Assembly (NCBI GenBank): GCA_021793595.1
Contig: JAJYSL010000003.1
Coordinates: 1-64,000, forward strand
Length of the DNA: 64,000 nt
DNA from: Acidobacteriota bacterium
Lineage (GTDB): Bacteria > Acidobacteriota > Terriglobia > Terriglobales > Acidobacteriaceae
Direction: 5' to 3'
A program made the translations under genes and the position numbers. A model generated the notes under the pieces. It saw only the letters and a list, made by a program, of their open reading frames with translations, had not been told where the DNA came from and searched no databases. This document shows, in pieces, positions 1 to 7,703 of the stretch. Positions within the stretch are counted from its first letter, which is position 1. Each line of letters opens with the position of its first letter.

Positions 1-373
1 CGAGGCTTTCGTCGAGCGAGGCGAGCATGTATTTGCGCGAGCCACCGACACCGTAGGGGCCGGGCCACATGTCCCAGCCGGCTTTGGAGGAGACGATGAG
101 CTCGTTACGGTGATGGCGAAAATCCTTGCGAAGGATATGCCCGAAGTTCTCTTCCGCCGAACCGTAGGGGGGGCCGTAGTTATTCGCCAGGTCGAAATGG
201 GTGACGCCTCGATCGAACGCTCGCCGGATAACAGCGCGGCCGGTTTCAAAAACGTCTGCGCCGCCGAAATTCTGCCACAGGCCTAGGGAAATGGGAGGCA
301 ATACGATTCCAGATCGGCCGCAGCGGCGAAACTCAGCCTGCTGATAGCGTTTTTCATCGGGCACATAACTCAT
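1..373 (-). CDS. Aldo/keto reductase, N-terminal part (cut by window edge)
   Basis: Reading the minus strand from the ATG at 373 gives 124 open codons that run off the window. The protein starts MSYVPDEKRYQQAEFRRCG and continues with SGIVLPPISLGLWQNFG, then VTHFDLANNYGPPYGSAEEN, and SSKAGWDMWPGPYG. This is the N-terminus of the YghZ/GpR branch of the aldo/keto reductases, NADPH-dependent (beta/alpha)8-barrel enzymes that reduce L-glyceraldehyde 3-phosphate or related carbonyls. The Asp and Tyr of the catalytic tetrad are visible in FDLANNYG; the Lys lies in SSKAG. The C-terminal two thirds are outside the window. Substrate is inferred from family resemblance only. Confidence 0.85.
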   Translation of the reverse strand, partial: MSYVPDEKRYQQAEFRRCGRSGIVLPPISLGLWQNFGGADVFETGRAVIRRAFDRGVTHFDLANNYGPPYGSAEENFGHILRKDFRHHRNELIVSSKAGWDMWPGPYGVGGSRKYMLASLDESL

Positions 374-494
374 CCGCGAACATCTCCTTCATGCTTGGAA
401 ATTGGGGAAGCGAATCCTGCTGGTTCGATGTAATGGTGCGCTTGACAATCCGCCACACGGGGAACTCGACCAAACCCACTTCGGCTGAAAAATA

Positions 495-571
495 TGGTGC
501 GCCCGACAAGATTCGAACTTGTGACCTAACGCTTCGGAGGCGTTCACTCTATCCAGCTGAGCTACGGGCGC
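495..571 (-). tRNA. tRNA-Arg (anticodon CCG)
   Basis: On the minus strand the 7-bp acceptor stem GCGCCCG (571-565) pairs with CGGGCGC (505-499), followed by discriminator A (498) and an encoded CCA (497-495). The D-loop contains AGCTCAGCTGGATAGAG. The anticodon stem AACGC/GCGTT encloses the loop CTCCGAA, so the anticodon is CCG, reading the Arg codon CGG. The T-arm has GTTCGAATC. All arms are intact. It lies between the divergent aldo/keto reductase and the PHP gene. Confidence 0.97.
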
Positions 572-862
572 ATCCCTCTTGAGGTTATCACGATGGGATT
601 TGTGGCGCGGATGGCGACTTGGCGCGGGATATCGTGGTTTCTCTGCCGGAGTGGGCGGTGTCAGCCTTTACGATTGTTTCGTTTAGAGTAGACTAGCGTA
701 GATCATCAATGTCTTAAACTACTAAGAAAAGATCGGGAGGAACGCCGTCAATGGTCCAAAAAGAGATGACGTCAAGATGACATATTTGTTTGGAACCAGT
801 CGAATATGCCAGCCCAGTCTTTTCTCTCCAGACCGAGTACCGACAATCGGACTGGGGGTGTA
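572..862. other. Intergenic region upstream of the PHP gene
   Basis: No convincing complete gene. A plausible but weak promoter is TTTACG near 667 and TAGACT near 689 with a 16-base spacer. A strong Shine-Dalgarno sequence GGGAGG (735-740) precedes an ATG at 751 that gives only nine codons. In another frame, an ATG at 777 opens 28 codons whose TAA (861-863) overlaps the ATG of the next gene. Either could be a leader or chance. Minus-strand open frames here show no recognisable features. Confidence 0.3.
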
Positions 863-2053
863 ATGTGTTCACAGAACAGAAAGGTTCTATTCCCATTGGC
901 AACCACTAAAGTTTCGTGTATTTGGAGAAGTACAGACTGTACCCGCGGATATCGCACCGGGTTATCCCTCCATAGCCACACGCGACATTCGAAAGAGAAG
1001 CTTCAGTTCATCCCGGCCTTTACGGAAAAATGGCCTATCATTCAACGCGCGCTGGACCGGCAATATCGAAAGTCTGTGGTGCCGGTAGATTTTTCTCGCG
1101 CCTATTGGACCTCCCCGCTGACCCCGAAGCTGGCTTTCGAAGTGGAGAAGGATCAGATTGAGCGCGGGCTCGATCTGGCAGCCCTGGTCAGCCTGACCGA
1201 TCATGATTCGATTCAGGCTCCATCGTTGTTGCGTCTGGCGAGAGAGACGGCGGAGGTGCCCCTGTCGATGGAGTGGACCGTTCCGTACGAATGCGGCAGC
1301 GTGTTTCACCTGGGAATTCACAACCTGCCAGTCGCGCATGCGCATGATTTGACGCAGGCCTTGGAGCAGTACACGCACAAGCCTCGCGCCGCGGACGTGA
1401 CAGAACTGCTGGCGGCGTTGCATTCGTTTCCGGAAGTCTTGATCGTGTTCAACCATCCCTTGTGGGACCTGGGGGGATTGGGAGCGGAGCGTCACGCGAT
1501 CTGCCTGGATACATTTATGCGGCAGAACGGCGCTTTTTTGCACGCCATGGAACTGAACGGGATGCGAAAGTGGGACGAGAATAAACACGTGGTCCCGCTG
1601 GCGCAACGCTGGGGTTTGCCGATCGTTTCCGGGGGCGACCGTCACGCGTGCGAGCCGAGCGCCACTGTGAATTTGAGCCATGCACAAAATTTCGCGGAAT
1701 TCGTGAATGAAATTCGCAAGGAGCAACGCAGCCACATTTTATTCATGCAGCAGTATGCCGATCCCATGTGTGTTCGCGTTGCACATGCTGTGCTGGATGT
1801 GATCCGCTACTATCCCGAATATCCGGAAGGTTCTCGCCGCTGGGACGACCGGGTGTTTCATCCAGACAAAACCGGGGAGGGGTTCCAGCCTCTGTCTGCG
1901 TTTTGGAAGTCGCCGCCGGAATTTGTCGAGCGCATTTTCTCGGTGTTCCGGTTGGCGGAAAACGCGACGGTACAGTGGGCGGCAAAACATGTTTACGCAG
2001 ATGAGATGGACCTGCATGCCCTTTCAGAGGGACGATCTGAGGCCATTTCGTGA
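863..2053 (+). CDS. PHP-domain metal-dependent phosphoesterase-like protein
   Basis: The protein (396 residues from the ATG at 863) has a PHP signature. HxH is in GLSLHSHT (His37, His39), followed by SLTDHDS, MEWTVP, FNHPLWD and a C-terminal GGDRH. These supply the His/Asp/Glu ligands of the tri-metal site used by PHP phosphoesterases related to histidinol phosphatase and the DNA polymerase PHP domain. Substrate is unknown. The frame stays open to 806; I chose 863 because its ATG overlaps an upstream TAA (TAATG) and follows GGGGGTG, but the start is uncertain. The stop overlaps the GTG start of the following glycosyltransferase, implying co-translation and probably a shared envelope or glycolipid role. 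That role is inference. Confidence 0.8.
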   Translation: MCSQNRKVLFPLATTKVSCIWRSTDCTRGYRTGLSLHSHTRHSKEKLQFIPAFTEKWPIIQRALDRQYRKSVVPVDFSRAYWTSPLTPKLAFEVEKDQIERGLDLAALVSLTDHDSIQAPSLLRLARETAEVPLSMEWTVPYECGSVFHLGIHNLPVAHAHDLTQALEQYTHKPRAADVTELLAALHSFPEVLIVFNHPLWDLGGLGAERHAICLDTFMRQNGAFLHAMELNGMRKWDENKHVVPLAQRWGLPIVSGGDRHACEPSATVNLSHAQNFAEFVNEIRKEQRSHILFMQQYADPMCVRVAHAVLDVIRYYPEYPEGSRRWDDRVFHPDKTGEGFQPLSAFWKSPPEFVERIFSVFRLAENATVQWAAKHVYADEMDLHALSEGRSEAIS

Positions 2054-3288
2054 ACAGTGCATATCCTCGGGTGGCTTTTTTCCCGGACGCGTTTCATGAA
2101 GTGGATGGGGTTGCGGTTGTTGCCAGAAATTTTGCGGGGTATGCGCGGGAACGCAATATTCCACTGCTGATCGTTCACGCCGGTTCGAGCGATCGGGTCA
2201 TTCAGGAAGGGTCTGTGACCCGGATGGAGCTGCGGCGCAGCCTGATCAAATTTCCCCTCGACCGGAATCATGAGTTTGACCTGATCCTGCTGCGGCGTTA
2301 TGGAAAAGTGGCGGACCTGCTGGGCGAATTCAGGCCGGATCTGATCCAGATTACCGGACCCAGCGATATTGGCATCGTGGGCGCTATGTGCGCTCACAAG
2401 ATGCAAATTCCGCTGTCCGCATTCTGGCAGACGAATCTTCCGCAGTATGCCGGGTTGCGCGCCGCGCAAGCGCTGAAGTTTCTGCCGAAGCGCGCAGTCG
2501 AATCCGTTTCGCGTGCGGTGCAGCAACTGAGCCATCGCGCAACGACACGCTTCTATAAGATTCCTCGAATTCTGTTTGCGCCCAATCCCGAAATTGTGCA
2601 GATGCTGGCCGAGGGCACGGGGAAGCCGTGTTTTCCCATGGGTCATGGAGTGGATACAATCAGGTTCAACCCGGAGTTCCGCGACAGCCAAGGCAGTCTG
2701 TTCACGATTGGCTACGTGGGGCGGCTGACTGCGGAGAAAAATGTTCGCTGGTTGGCGCGTTTGGAGCAGGCGCTGCTTGGCGAGGGGATTCACGATTTTC
2801 GCATTTCGATTGTCGGGCATGGCGCGGAGCAGGAGTGGCTTCGCCAAAATTTGCGTCATGCCGAATTCCTTGGCGTTTTGGGCGGCGACGATCTATCGCG
2901 CGCGTTCGCGAACATGGATGTGCTGGCATTTCCATCCGAAACAGAAACCTTTGGCTTGGTCGTGCTGGAAGCTCTGGCGTCGGGAGTCCCGGCGGTCGTC
3001 ATGGCGGCGGGCGGACCGAAATACACAGTCGAGCACGGAAAGACTGGTTTTGTCGCAAATAATTTCGAGGAGTTCGCATCCTACATTGCATGCCTGATGA
3101 CCCATCCGGAGATGGAATCCTCCATGCGAGAAGCGGGTCGGCGGCACGCGAACAAGAGTTCCTGGGGCCACGCATTTCAAGACATCTACCGAACGTATCG
3201 TCTCCACCTGACTGACGCCAAGGCCACAGCACTCAGTAATCACACTCGGAGCTTGAATGATTCTGTACCCGTCCAGCCGTTCTCTTAA
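2050..3288 (+). CDS. Glycosyltransferase family 4 protein
   Basis: A 412-residue GT-B fold glycosyltransferase starting at GTG 2050, four bases before the end of the PHP gene. The N-terminal acceptor domain begins VAFFPDAFHEVDGVAVVARN, typical of GT4 enzymes acting on lipid or sugar acceptors. The C-terminal donor domain begins GYVGRLTAEKN and contains ETFGLVVLEALASG, the E-x7-E retaining motif (Glu299 and Glu307). It resembles the mannosyl/glucosyl-diacylglycerol group of GT4 enzymes. Donor and acceptor cannot be fixed from sequence. Coupling to the PHP gene and to the following secreted protein suggests envelope lipid or polysaccharide synthesis. Confidence 0.88.
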   Translation: MNSAYPRVAFFPDAFHEVDGVAVVARNFAGYARERNIPLLIVHAGSSDRVIQEGSVTRMELRRSLIKFPLDRNHEFDLILLRRYGKVADLLGEFRPDLIQITGPSDIGIVGAMCAHKMQIPLSAFWQTNLPQYAGLRAAQALKFLPKRAVESVSRAVQQLSHRATTRFYKIPRILFAPNPEIVQMLAEGTGKPCFPMGHGVDTIRFNPEFRDSQGSLFTIGYVGRLTAEKNVRWLARLEQALLGEGIHDFRISIVGHGAEQEWLRQNLRHAEFLGVLGGDDLSRAFANMDVLAFPSETETFGLVVLEALASGVPAVVMAAGGPKYTVEHGKTGFVANNFEEFASYIACLMTHPEMESSMREAGRRHANKSSWGHAFQDIYRTYRLHLTDAKATALSNHTRSLNDSVPVQPFS

Positions 3289-4072
3289 GCGATACAAAGT
3301 TCGCCGATTTGTTTTTCCGGCCATGCTGATGCTGCTGATGAATATGTTTTCATCCGTCCGGATGGAGGCTGCGACCGGTGGCGCGAATGCGAGCGCGTCT
3401 CCGATGACGCTGGCGCAGGTAGTCGACAACCTGATGGCCAGGAACGATGAGCGGGCCAAAGGCTTAAAGGGCTATGAGGGTGACCGCACTTATACCGTTC
3501 GCTATCACGGATTCCCGAAAGACCTGAATGCGCGGATGGTCGTTTCCATGGAGTACGAGGCTCCGAATACCAAGGAATTCACGGTGATCTCCCAGAGTGG
3601 CCCGAAATTTCTGGTCGATGAGGTATTGAAACGTCTGCTAAAAGCGGAAACGGATGCGCAGCGGAAAAATATCAGGGAAGCGGTCAATCTGGACCGGAAA
3701 AATTACCAGTTTAGCGATTTGGAGTATGAACCGGAGGCGGACGGCTGCTCGTACGTCTTGTCTGTGAATCCAAAAAAGCCGAACAAATATTTGTATCGCG
3801 GGAAAATCCGCGTGAACGACCATGACTTTGCGGTGTGCGGCATTCAAGCGAAGCCGGCGCAGAATCCTTCCTTCTGGATCAAAAGTACGAGCATTCACGA
3901 AACCTACGAAAAGGTTGGGAATTTCTGGTTGCCTGAGGAAAACAAGAGTGTATCGAGGATTCGCTTTGGCGGCAGCGCCACGCTGACGATTCAGTATCAG
4001 GACTACAAGGTCCAAATGCCGCAGCTCGTGAGTGGCAATGCCGCTTCTTCTTCAATGTTGGAAGGCAAGTAA
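3257..4072 (+). CDS. Secreted LolA-like (outer-membrane lipoprotein-sorting-type) hypothetical protein
   Basis: A 271-residue protein. A basic segment KRYKVRRF precedes a hydrophobic stretch around residues 19-33, giving an N-terminal signal. The mature part is rich in beta-strand-like segments (RTYTVRYHGFPKDLNARMVV, NKYLYRGKIRVNDHDFAVCG) and ends with LTIQYQDYKVQMP. This resembles the LolA/LolB-like outer-membrane lipoprotein-sorting fold, but I see no diagnostic residue. The start overlaps the glycosyltransferase end by 32 bases, so it likely belongs to the same transcript. Function is not established; carriage or sensing of a lipid in the periplasm is a guess. Confidence 0.65.
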   Translation: MILYPSSRSLKRYKVRRFVFPAMLMLLMNMFSSVRMEAATGGANASASPMTLAQVVDNLMARNDERAKGLKGYEGDRTYTVRYHGFPKDLNARMVVSMEYEAPNTKEFTVISQSGPKFLVDEVLKRLLKAETDAQRKNIREAVNLDRKNYQFSDLEYEPEADGCSYVLSVNPKKPNKYLYRGKIRVNDHDFAVCGIQAKPAQNPSFWIKSTSIHETYEKVGNFWLPEENKSVSRIRFGGSATLTIQYQDYKVQMPQLVSGNAASSSMLEGK

Positions 4073-4275
4073 ATTTCGAGATCGCAGTGAGAACGTCAAG
4101 GCAGTGTTGACCTTGCGTTTCGCCAGATGGAATTTCCGCTACGTCGCTGGTAAGGTTTGCCTAGACGATTGGCGGCGGAGGTCGATCTGCCGGGATGCGA
4201 ATTTCTCTTGTGTTGCCCTGCCGCATGCAAGCTAGCTGTACCCAATCCCCCCCAATGAATTTCAGGAGAACCAGC

Positions 4276-5169
4276 ATGTCTTCTGTACTGATTACAGGAA
4301 CAAGCGCGGGCATTGGTTTGGCGACTGCGCTGACGGTTGCGCGCGCGGGCCATACGGTATATGCGACGATGCGCAATCCAGCTCGCTCGCCAGAGTTGGC
4401 GGAAACGGCCGCGAAGGAACGGCTGCCCATCCGCATCTCCACGATGGATGTGAACTCGGACAGCTCAGTGAAAGAGCGGATGGAAGCGATCTATCGCGAG
4501 GCCAAGCATCTCGACGTGCTGGTGAACAACGCGGGTGTGGTCGGGAGCGGATCGGTGGAAGAGGTATCGCTGGCCAAGGCGCGGGCGGTGATGGAGACGA
4601 ATTACTTTGGAGCGCTGCGCTGCATCCAGGCGGTGGTTCCCGATATGCGGCAGCGCAGGGGCGGATGCATCATCAATATCACTTCGGCTGCGGGGAAGAT
4701 CGCGAATTCACCGAGCGGTTGTTACGCGGCGTCGAAGTTTGCGCTGGAAGCGATCAGTGAGGCGCTCGCCCAGGAGATGATTTCGTTCCATGTGAGAGTG
4801 GCCATTGTGGAGCCGGGAATCATCGACACGGCGATGGCGCGGCGAATCGAGAAGCCGACAGGTACGGAGGTATACCCGCAGCAGCGTCGGTTTGCCGATC
4901 TGTTTACGGCCTCACTCAAAAATCCTGGAAAGCCGAGCGTAGTGGCTGACAAAGTGCTGGAGATCATCGACAGCGGTACCATGCAATTGCGCCATCCCGT
5001 GGGGCCTGATTCGGAACCGCTGCTGGCATGGCGTAGATCCATGAGCGACGAGGAATGGGTGGCGTTGCACGGCGCCAGCGACGATGTCTGGTACAGCAGA
5101 CTACAGCGGGATTTTGGGATGGAAATTCGCCCGCGGATTGAAGCTCAGGATACTCGCGCCGGGGGCTGA
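4276..5169 (+). CDS. Short-chain dehydrogenase/reductase (SDR)
   Basis: A 297-residue classical SDR. The Rossmann motif TGTSAGIG is at residues 7-14. NNAG is present, and the catalytic set is Ser137 (in INITSAAG) and YAASK with Tyr150 and Lys154. These enzymes oxidise or reduce alcohols and ketones with NAD(P)H. The segment after VEPGIIDT resembles the 3-oxoacyl/ketoreductase-like SDRs of uncertain substrate. The start at 4276 is preferred over the longer frame from 4195 because AGGAGA (4264-4269) lies just upstream and the family usually begins with the VLITG strand. No operon partner is obvious; the next gene starts about 140 bases on. Confidence 0.88.
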   Translation: MSSVLITGTSAGIGLATALTVARAGHTVYATMRNPARSPELAETAAKERLPIRISTMDVNSDSSVKERMEAIYREAKHLDVLVNNAGVVGSGSVEEVSLAKARAVMETNYFGALRCIQAVVPDMRQRRGGCIINITSAAGKIANSPSGCYAASKFALEAISEALAQEMISFHVRVAIVEPGIIDTAMARRIEKPTGTEVYPQQRRFADLFTASLKNPGKPSVVADKVLEIIDSGTMQLRHPVGPDSEPLLAWRRSMSDEEWVALHGASDDVWYSRLQRDFGMEIRPRIEAQDTRAGG

Positions 5170-5310
5170 GGGATCGCAGCGCGGCGGACCTTGTCCCCGG
5201 GTTCTTGAACGAAAGACAAGAGACCAGTGTTTGGGTTTGGTGATACGCTGGCTTGACCCCCTAACAATTGAAGAAATTGAAACCTTGACGGCCGTCAGAG
5301 GAGAATCGCA

Positions 5311-6336
5311 ATGAAACCTGGAAATGGCGCCGAAGCCCCGTTGAATCCTGGGCTGGTATTTGAAATGTTGAATGCGTATCAGCGTACGGCGGCTTTGAAA
5401 GCGGCAATCGACCTGGATCTGTTTCTGGCTGTGGGTGAAGGCCCGGGAGATGTGGCCTCCATCGCACGACATTGCGCCGCGTCGGAGCGGGGGGTGCGCA
5501 TCCTTTGCGATTTTTTAACCATCAACGGCGTGCTAGTGAAGGAGGGTGGATGCTACAGGCACACGCCGTCGAGCGCGGTCTTTTTGGATCCGAAGTCGCC
5601 GGCATGCCTGGCTTCCGTGGCCCAGTTTCTTGGCAACCCCGCGATGCACGGGGCCTATGACAACCTGGCGGAGATTGTACGCGCAGGCCGCACCAACTTG
5701 CCGGGAGATGGCACTGTGGAGCCGGAGAATCCGATTTGGGTTCAATTTGCCGAAACTATGGCGCCGATGATGGGCCCGATGGCTGGTCCACTGGGCAAGG
5801 TGGTGCTGCAGGGACAATCGGGTCCGATGCGGGTGCTGGATATCGCCGCCGGTCACGGATTATTCGGAATTGAGATTGCGAAACAGAATCCGCAGGCACA
5901 CGTCACAGGTTTGGATTGGGCGCCGGTGCTGCGCGTGGCTTTGGACAATGCCCGCAAAGCGGGCGTGCATGATCGCTACAACATGTTACCGGGCAGCGCC
6001 TTTGAGGTGGACTTCGACGGGCCGTATGACGCGGTGCTGCTGACGAATTTTCTGCACCATTTCGACAAGCCGACTTGCGTGGGCCTGCTGCACAAGGTTC
6101 ACGCCGCACTGCGGCCGGGCGGACAGTGCGCCACGCTGGAGTTTGTGCCCAATGAAGATCGCGTTTCACCAGCGACTCCGGCGGCGTTCGCGATGACAAT
6201 GTTGGCGACGACCGCAGCCGGCGATGCGTATACGCTGAGCGAGTTGACGAGCCTGTATCAGGAGGCCGGATTCAAAGACATTAGCGGCCACCCAATCCCC
6301 ATGAGTCCGCACACGATTGTGACTGGGAACGCATGA
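5311..6336 (+). CDS. Class I SAM-dependent methyltransferase with N-terminal dimerisation domain
   Basis: A 341-residue protein. Residues 10-100 form a helical winged-helix dimerisation region (FEMLNAYQRTAALKAAIDLD, with an HxxTPSS-like segment). This is followed by a Rossmann methyltransferase domain with motif I VLDIAAGHGLFG, motif II-like VTGLDWAP, and VLLTNFLHHFD. The layout is that of plant-type/actinobacterial small-molecule O-methyltransferases (Methyltransf_2 family). The substrate is unknown. A ribosome site GAGGAG (5298-5303) precedes the ATG. The gene ends exactly where mobile-element debris begins, and it seems intact. Confidence 0.85.
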   Translation: MKPGNGAEAPLNPGLVFEMLNAYQRTAALKAAIDLDLFLAVGEGPGDVASIARHCAASERGVRILCDFLTINGVLVKEGGCYRHTPSSAVFLDPKSPACLASVAQFLGNPAMHGAYDNLAEIVRAGRTNLPGDGTVEPENPIWVQFAETMAPMMGPMAGPLGKVVLQGQSGPMRVLDIAAGHGLFGIEIAKQNPQAHVTGLDWAPVLRVALDNARKAGVHDRYNMLPGSAFEVDFDGPYDAVLLTNFLHHFDKPTCVGLLHKVHAALRPGGQCATLEFVPNEDRVSPATPAAFAMTMLATTAAGDAYTLSELTSLYQEAGFKDISGHPIPMSPHTIVTGNA

Positions 6337-6620
6337 ATGGGTGGAAGCACATGGCAGATATCGCCACAAACTTGGGACGCAGCGAACCGACAATAAAACC
6401 CGCGAGGGTGAAAACAGCCACGGGGAAGCACGTACACGGGGTGGATGAGGATGGAAAAGTCGTGTTGCGCAAGCAGCTACGGCGAAGTCAGGTGATGGAG
6501 TTCTTCGCCCAGCGGCCTCCATGCCTGGTGGGAATGGAGGCCTGTGGAAGTGCTCACCATTGGGCACGGAGACTGATGAAAATCGGCTACACGGTAAAGC
6601 CGATGGCGCCTCAGTTGGTG
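6337..6620 (+). pseudogene. IS110-family transposase, N-terminal fragment
   Basis: In one frame the translation contains VHGVDEDGKVVLRKQLRR, then PPCLVGMEACGSAHHWARR and YTVKPMAPQLV. This matches the N-terminal part of IS110-family (DEDD) transposases. The usual opening before VHGVD, containing the first Asp, is scrambled, and homology stops at about 6620 where a different gene remnant begins. Only roughly a quarter of a transposase remains, so it is dead. It directly abuts the end of the methyltransferase gene. No matching IS end could be recognised by eye. Confidence 0.8.
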
Positions 6621-6622
6621 GA

Positions 6623-7104
6623 GCTGCGTTCCGTGGCCGCGTGCATCTGGTGCCTTTCCGTGCCGACTTCAGCGAGGCACCGGAGACAACCATTGACGGA
6701 ACACTGCATGATGAGTTGCCGGGAATTCTTTCTGAGCTGATTGCGCTGTGTCCGTCAGTTGTTCGGGACGGGCTGAAGCCACCAGCCGCAGTGAGGCTCT
6801 CCACGGACGAACTGTTTGCAGAACTGGACGTGACAGCGCGGTTTCAATCTGACTGTCGTGTATCCGCACCAGATGAAGCCGTGCCGTTGCGGACGTACAC
6901 ACAGCGGCAATCCTGTGGCTGCAACGGGAGGGCTTGGACGCAGATGCGCGGCCACTCATGGGTGAGCTACGTAAGCGGATGGGGAAGCGGTACGCATTCC
7001 GCAAGGTTGAGGGCAAAAGCGTCCGTGTGTTCACTGGCGTGCGGCTGCTCTTGGACTCACTTCCTGCCCGCTCTAGCTCTGGCGTGACTGTCCGCGCTGC
7101 CTGA
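6623..7104 (+). pseudogene. Phage/plasmid P4-type primase-helicase, C-terminal remnant (frameshifted)
   Basis: After the transposase fragment the frame at 6623 reads AFRGRVHLVPFRADFSE, then LHDELPGILSELIALC and GLKPPAAVRLSTDEL. This is the pattern of the C-terminus of D5/P4-family phage or plasmid primase-helicases (R-hydrophobic-PF motif, an ELPGIL segment, then a PPxxV linker). Near 6877-6889 the frame breaks. The continuation in another frame, about 6889-7104, reads AAILWLQREGLDADARPLMG and GKRYAFRKVEGKSVRVFTG, like a winged-helix tail, ending at TGA 7102-7104. The ATPase core is missing. This is debris of an integrated element. Confidence 0.6.
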
Positions 7105-7439
7105 GAGCAAGCCTGAGCCGACACACAAGACACACGTGTTTTACCTTATCGGGATGACCCTTCAAGAAAACAACTAAAGGGTGGTACGAATAAGGCGAAA
7201 TGCGTGTGTGCGATGTGTCGAATGTGCAGGGAAAATACTTGCCAAACAATGGGCGCGGGACACAACCACGTATCGTGAGCTGCGCAAGCGTGGAGATGTC
7301 TGGCAGCGGCGAGCGTGTGGCGGGAGTTTCAGGGGACGACTCCCTGTTTGGGCGTAAGCCCCAACAAGTCAATGTAAACCCCAAGTTGTAAACCCTCGGC
7401 CCGCGGCTGGCTTTTCTGATTTCAAGCCTCTGAAAAGAA
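7105..7439. other. Decayed mobile-element DNA next to tRNA-Pro
   Basis: No intact gene. One short reading (about 7219-7359) gives AKQWARDTTTYRELRKRGDV and then stops at TAA 7357-7359, perhaps the tail of a small zinc-ribbon-type phage protein. An adjacent frame has closely spaced Cys codons (CVCAMCRMCREN). The region is probably the remainder of the element whose primase fragment lies upstream. I found no obvious copy of the tRNA 3' end that would mark the other attachment site. Confidence 0.35.
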
Positions 7440-7516
<77 letters not shown>

Positions 7517-7703
7517 AAAACTTGCGTGATTGCTAAGCGGAAGGGCGCGAGCGGGAACTATCCTGGCCGCCGACGCTTCCAAAAGTGTAACAGAATCGGA
7601 GCTTCCAGACGGCGTGGCGAAGCCGACCCCAGTGCGAGATTTGAAGCGCTCGCCGAGCACGTCGGCCATGTAACAATAAAAGTGTCCCTCTACCAGGAAA
7701 ACA

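Noticed and set aside
391..582. 63-codon plus-strand frame across tRNA-Arg
   Set aside because: It reads through the reverse complement of an intact tRNA, a common false gene call.
1993..2859. 288-codon minus-strand open frame
   Set aside because: It is opposite the PHP and glycosyltransferase genes, whose protein motifs are unmistakable.
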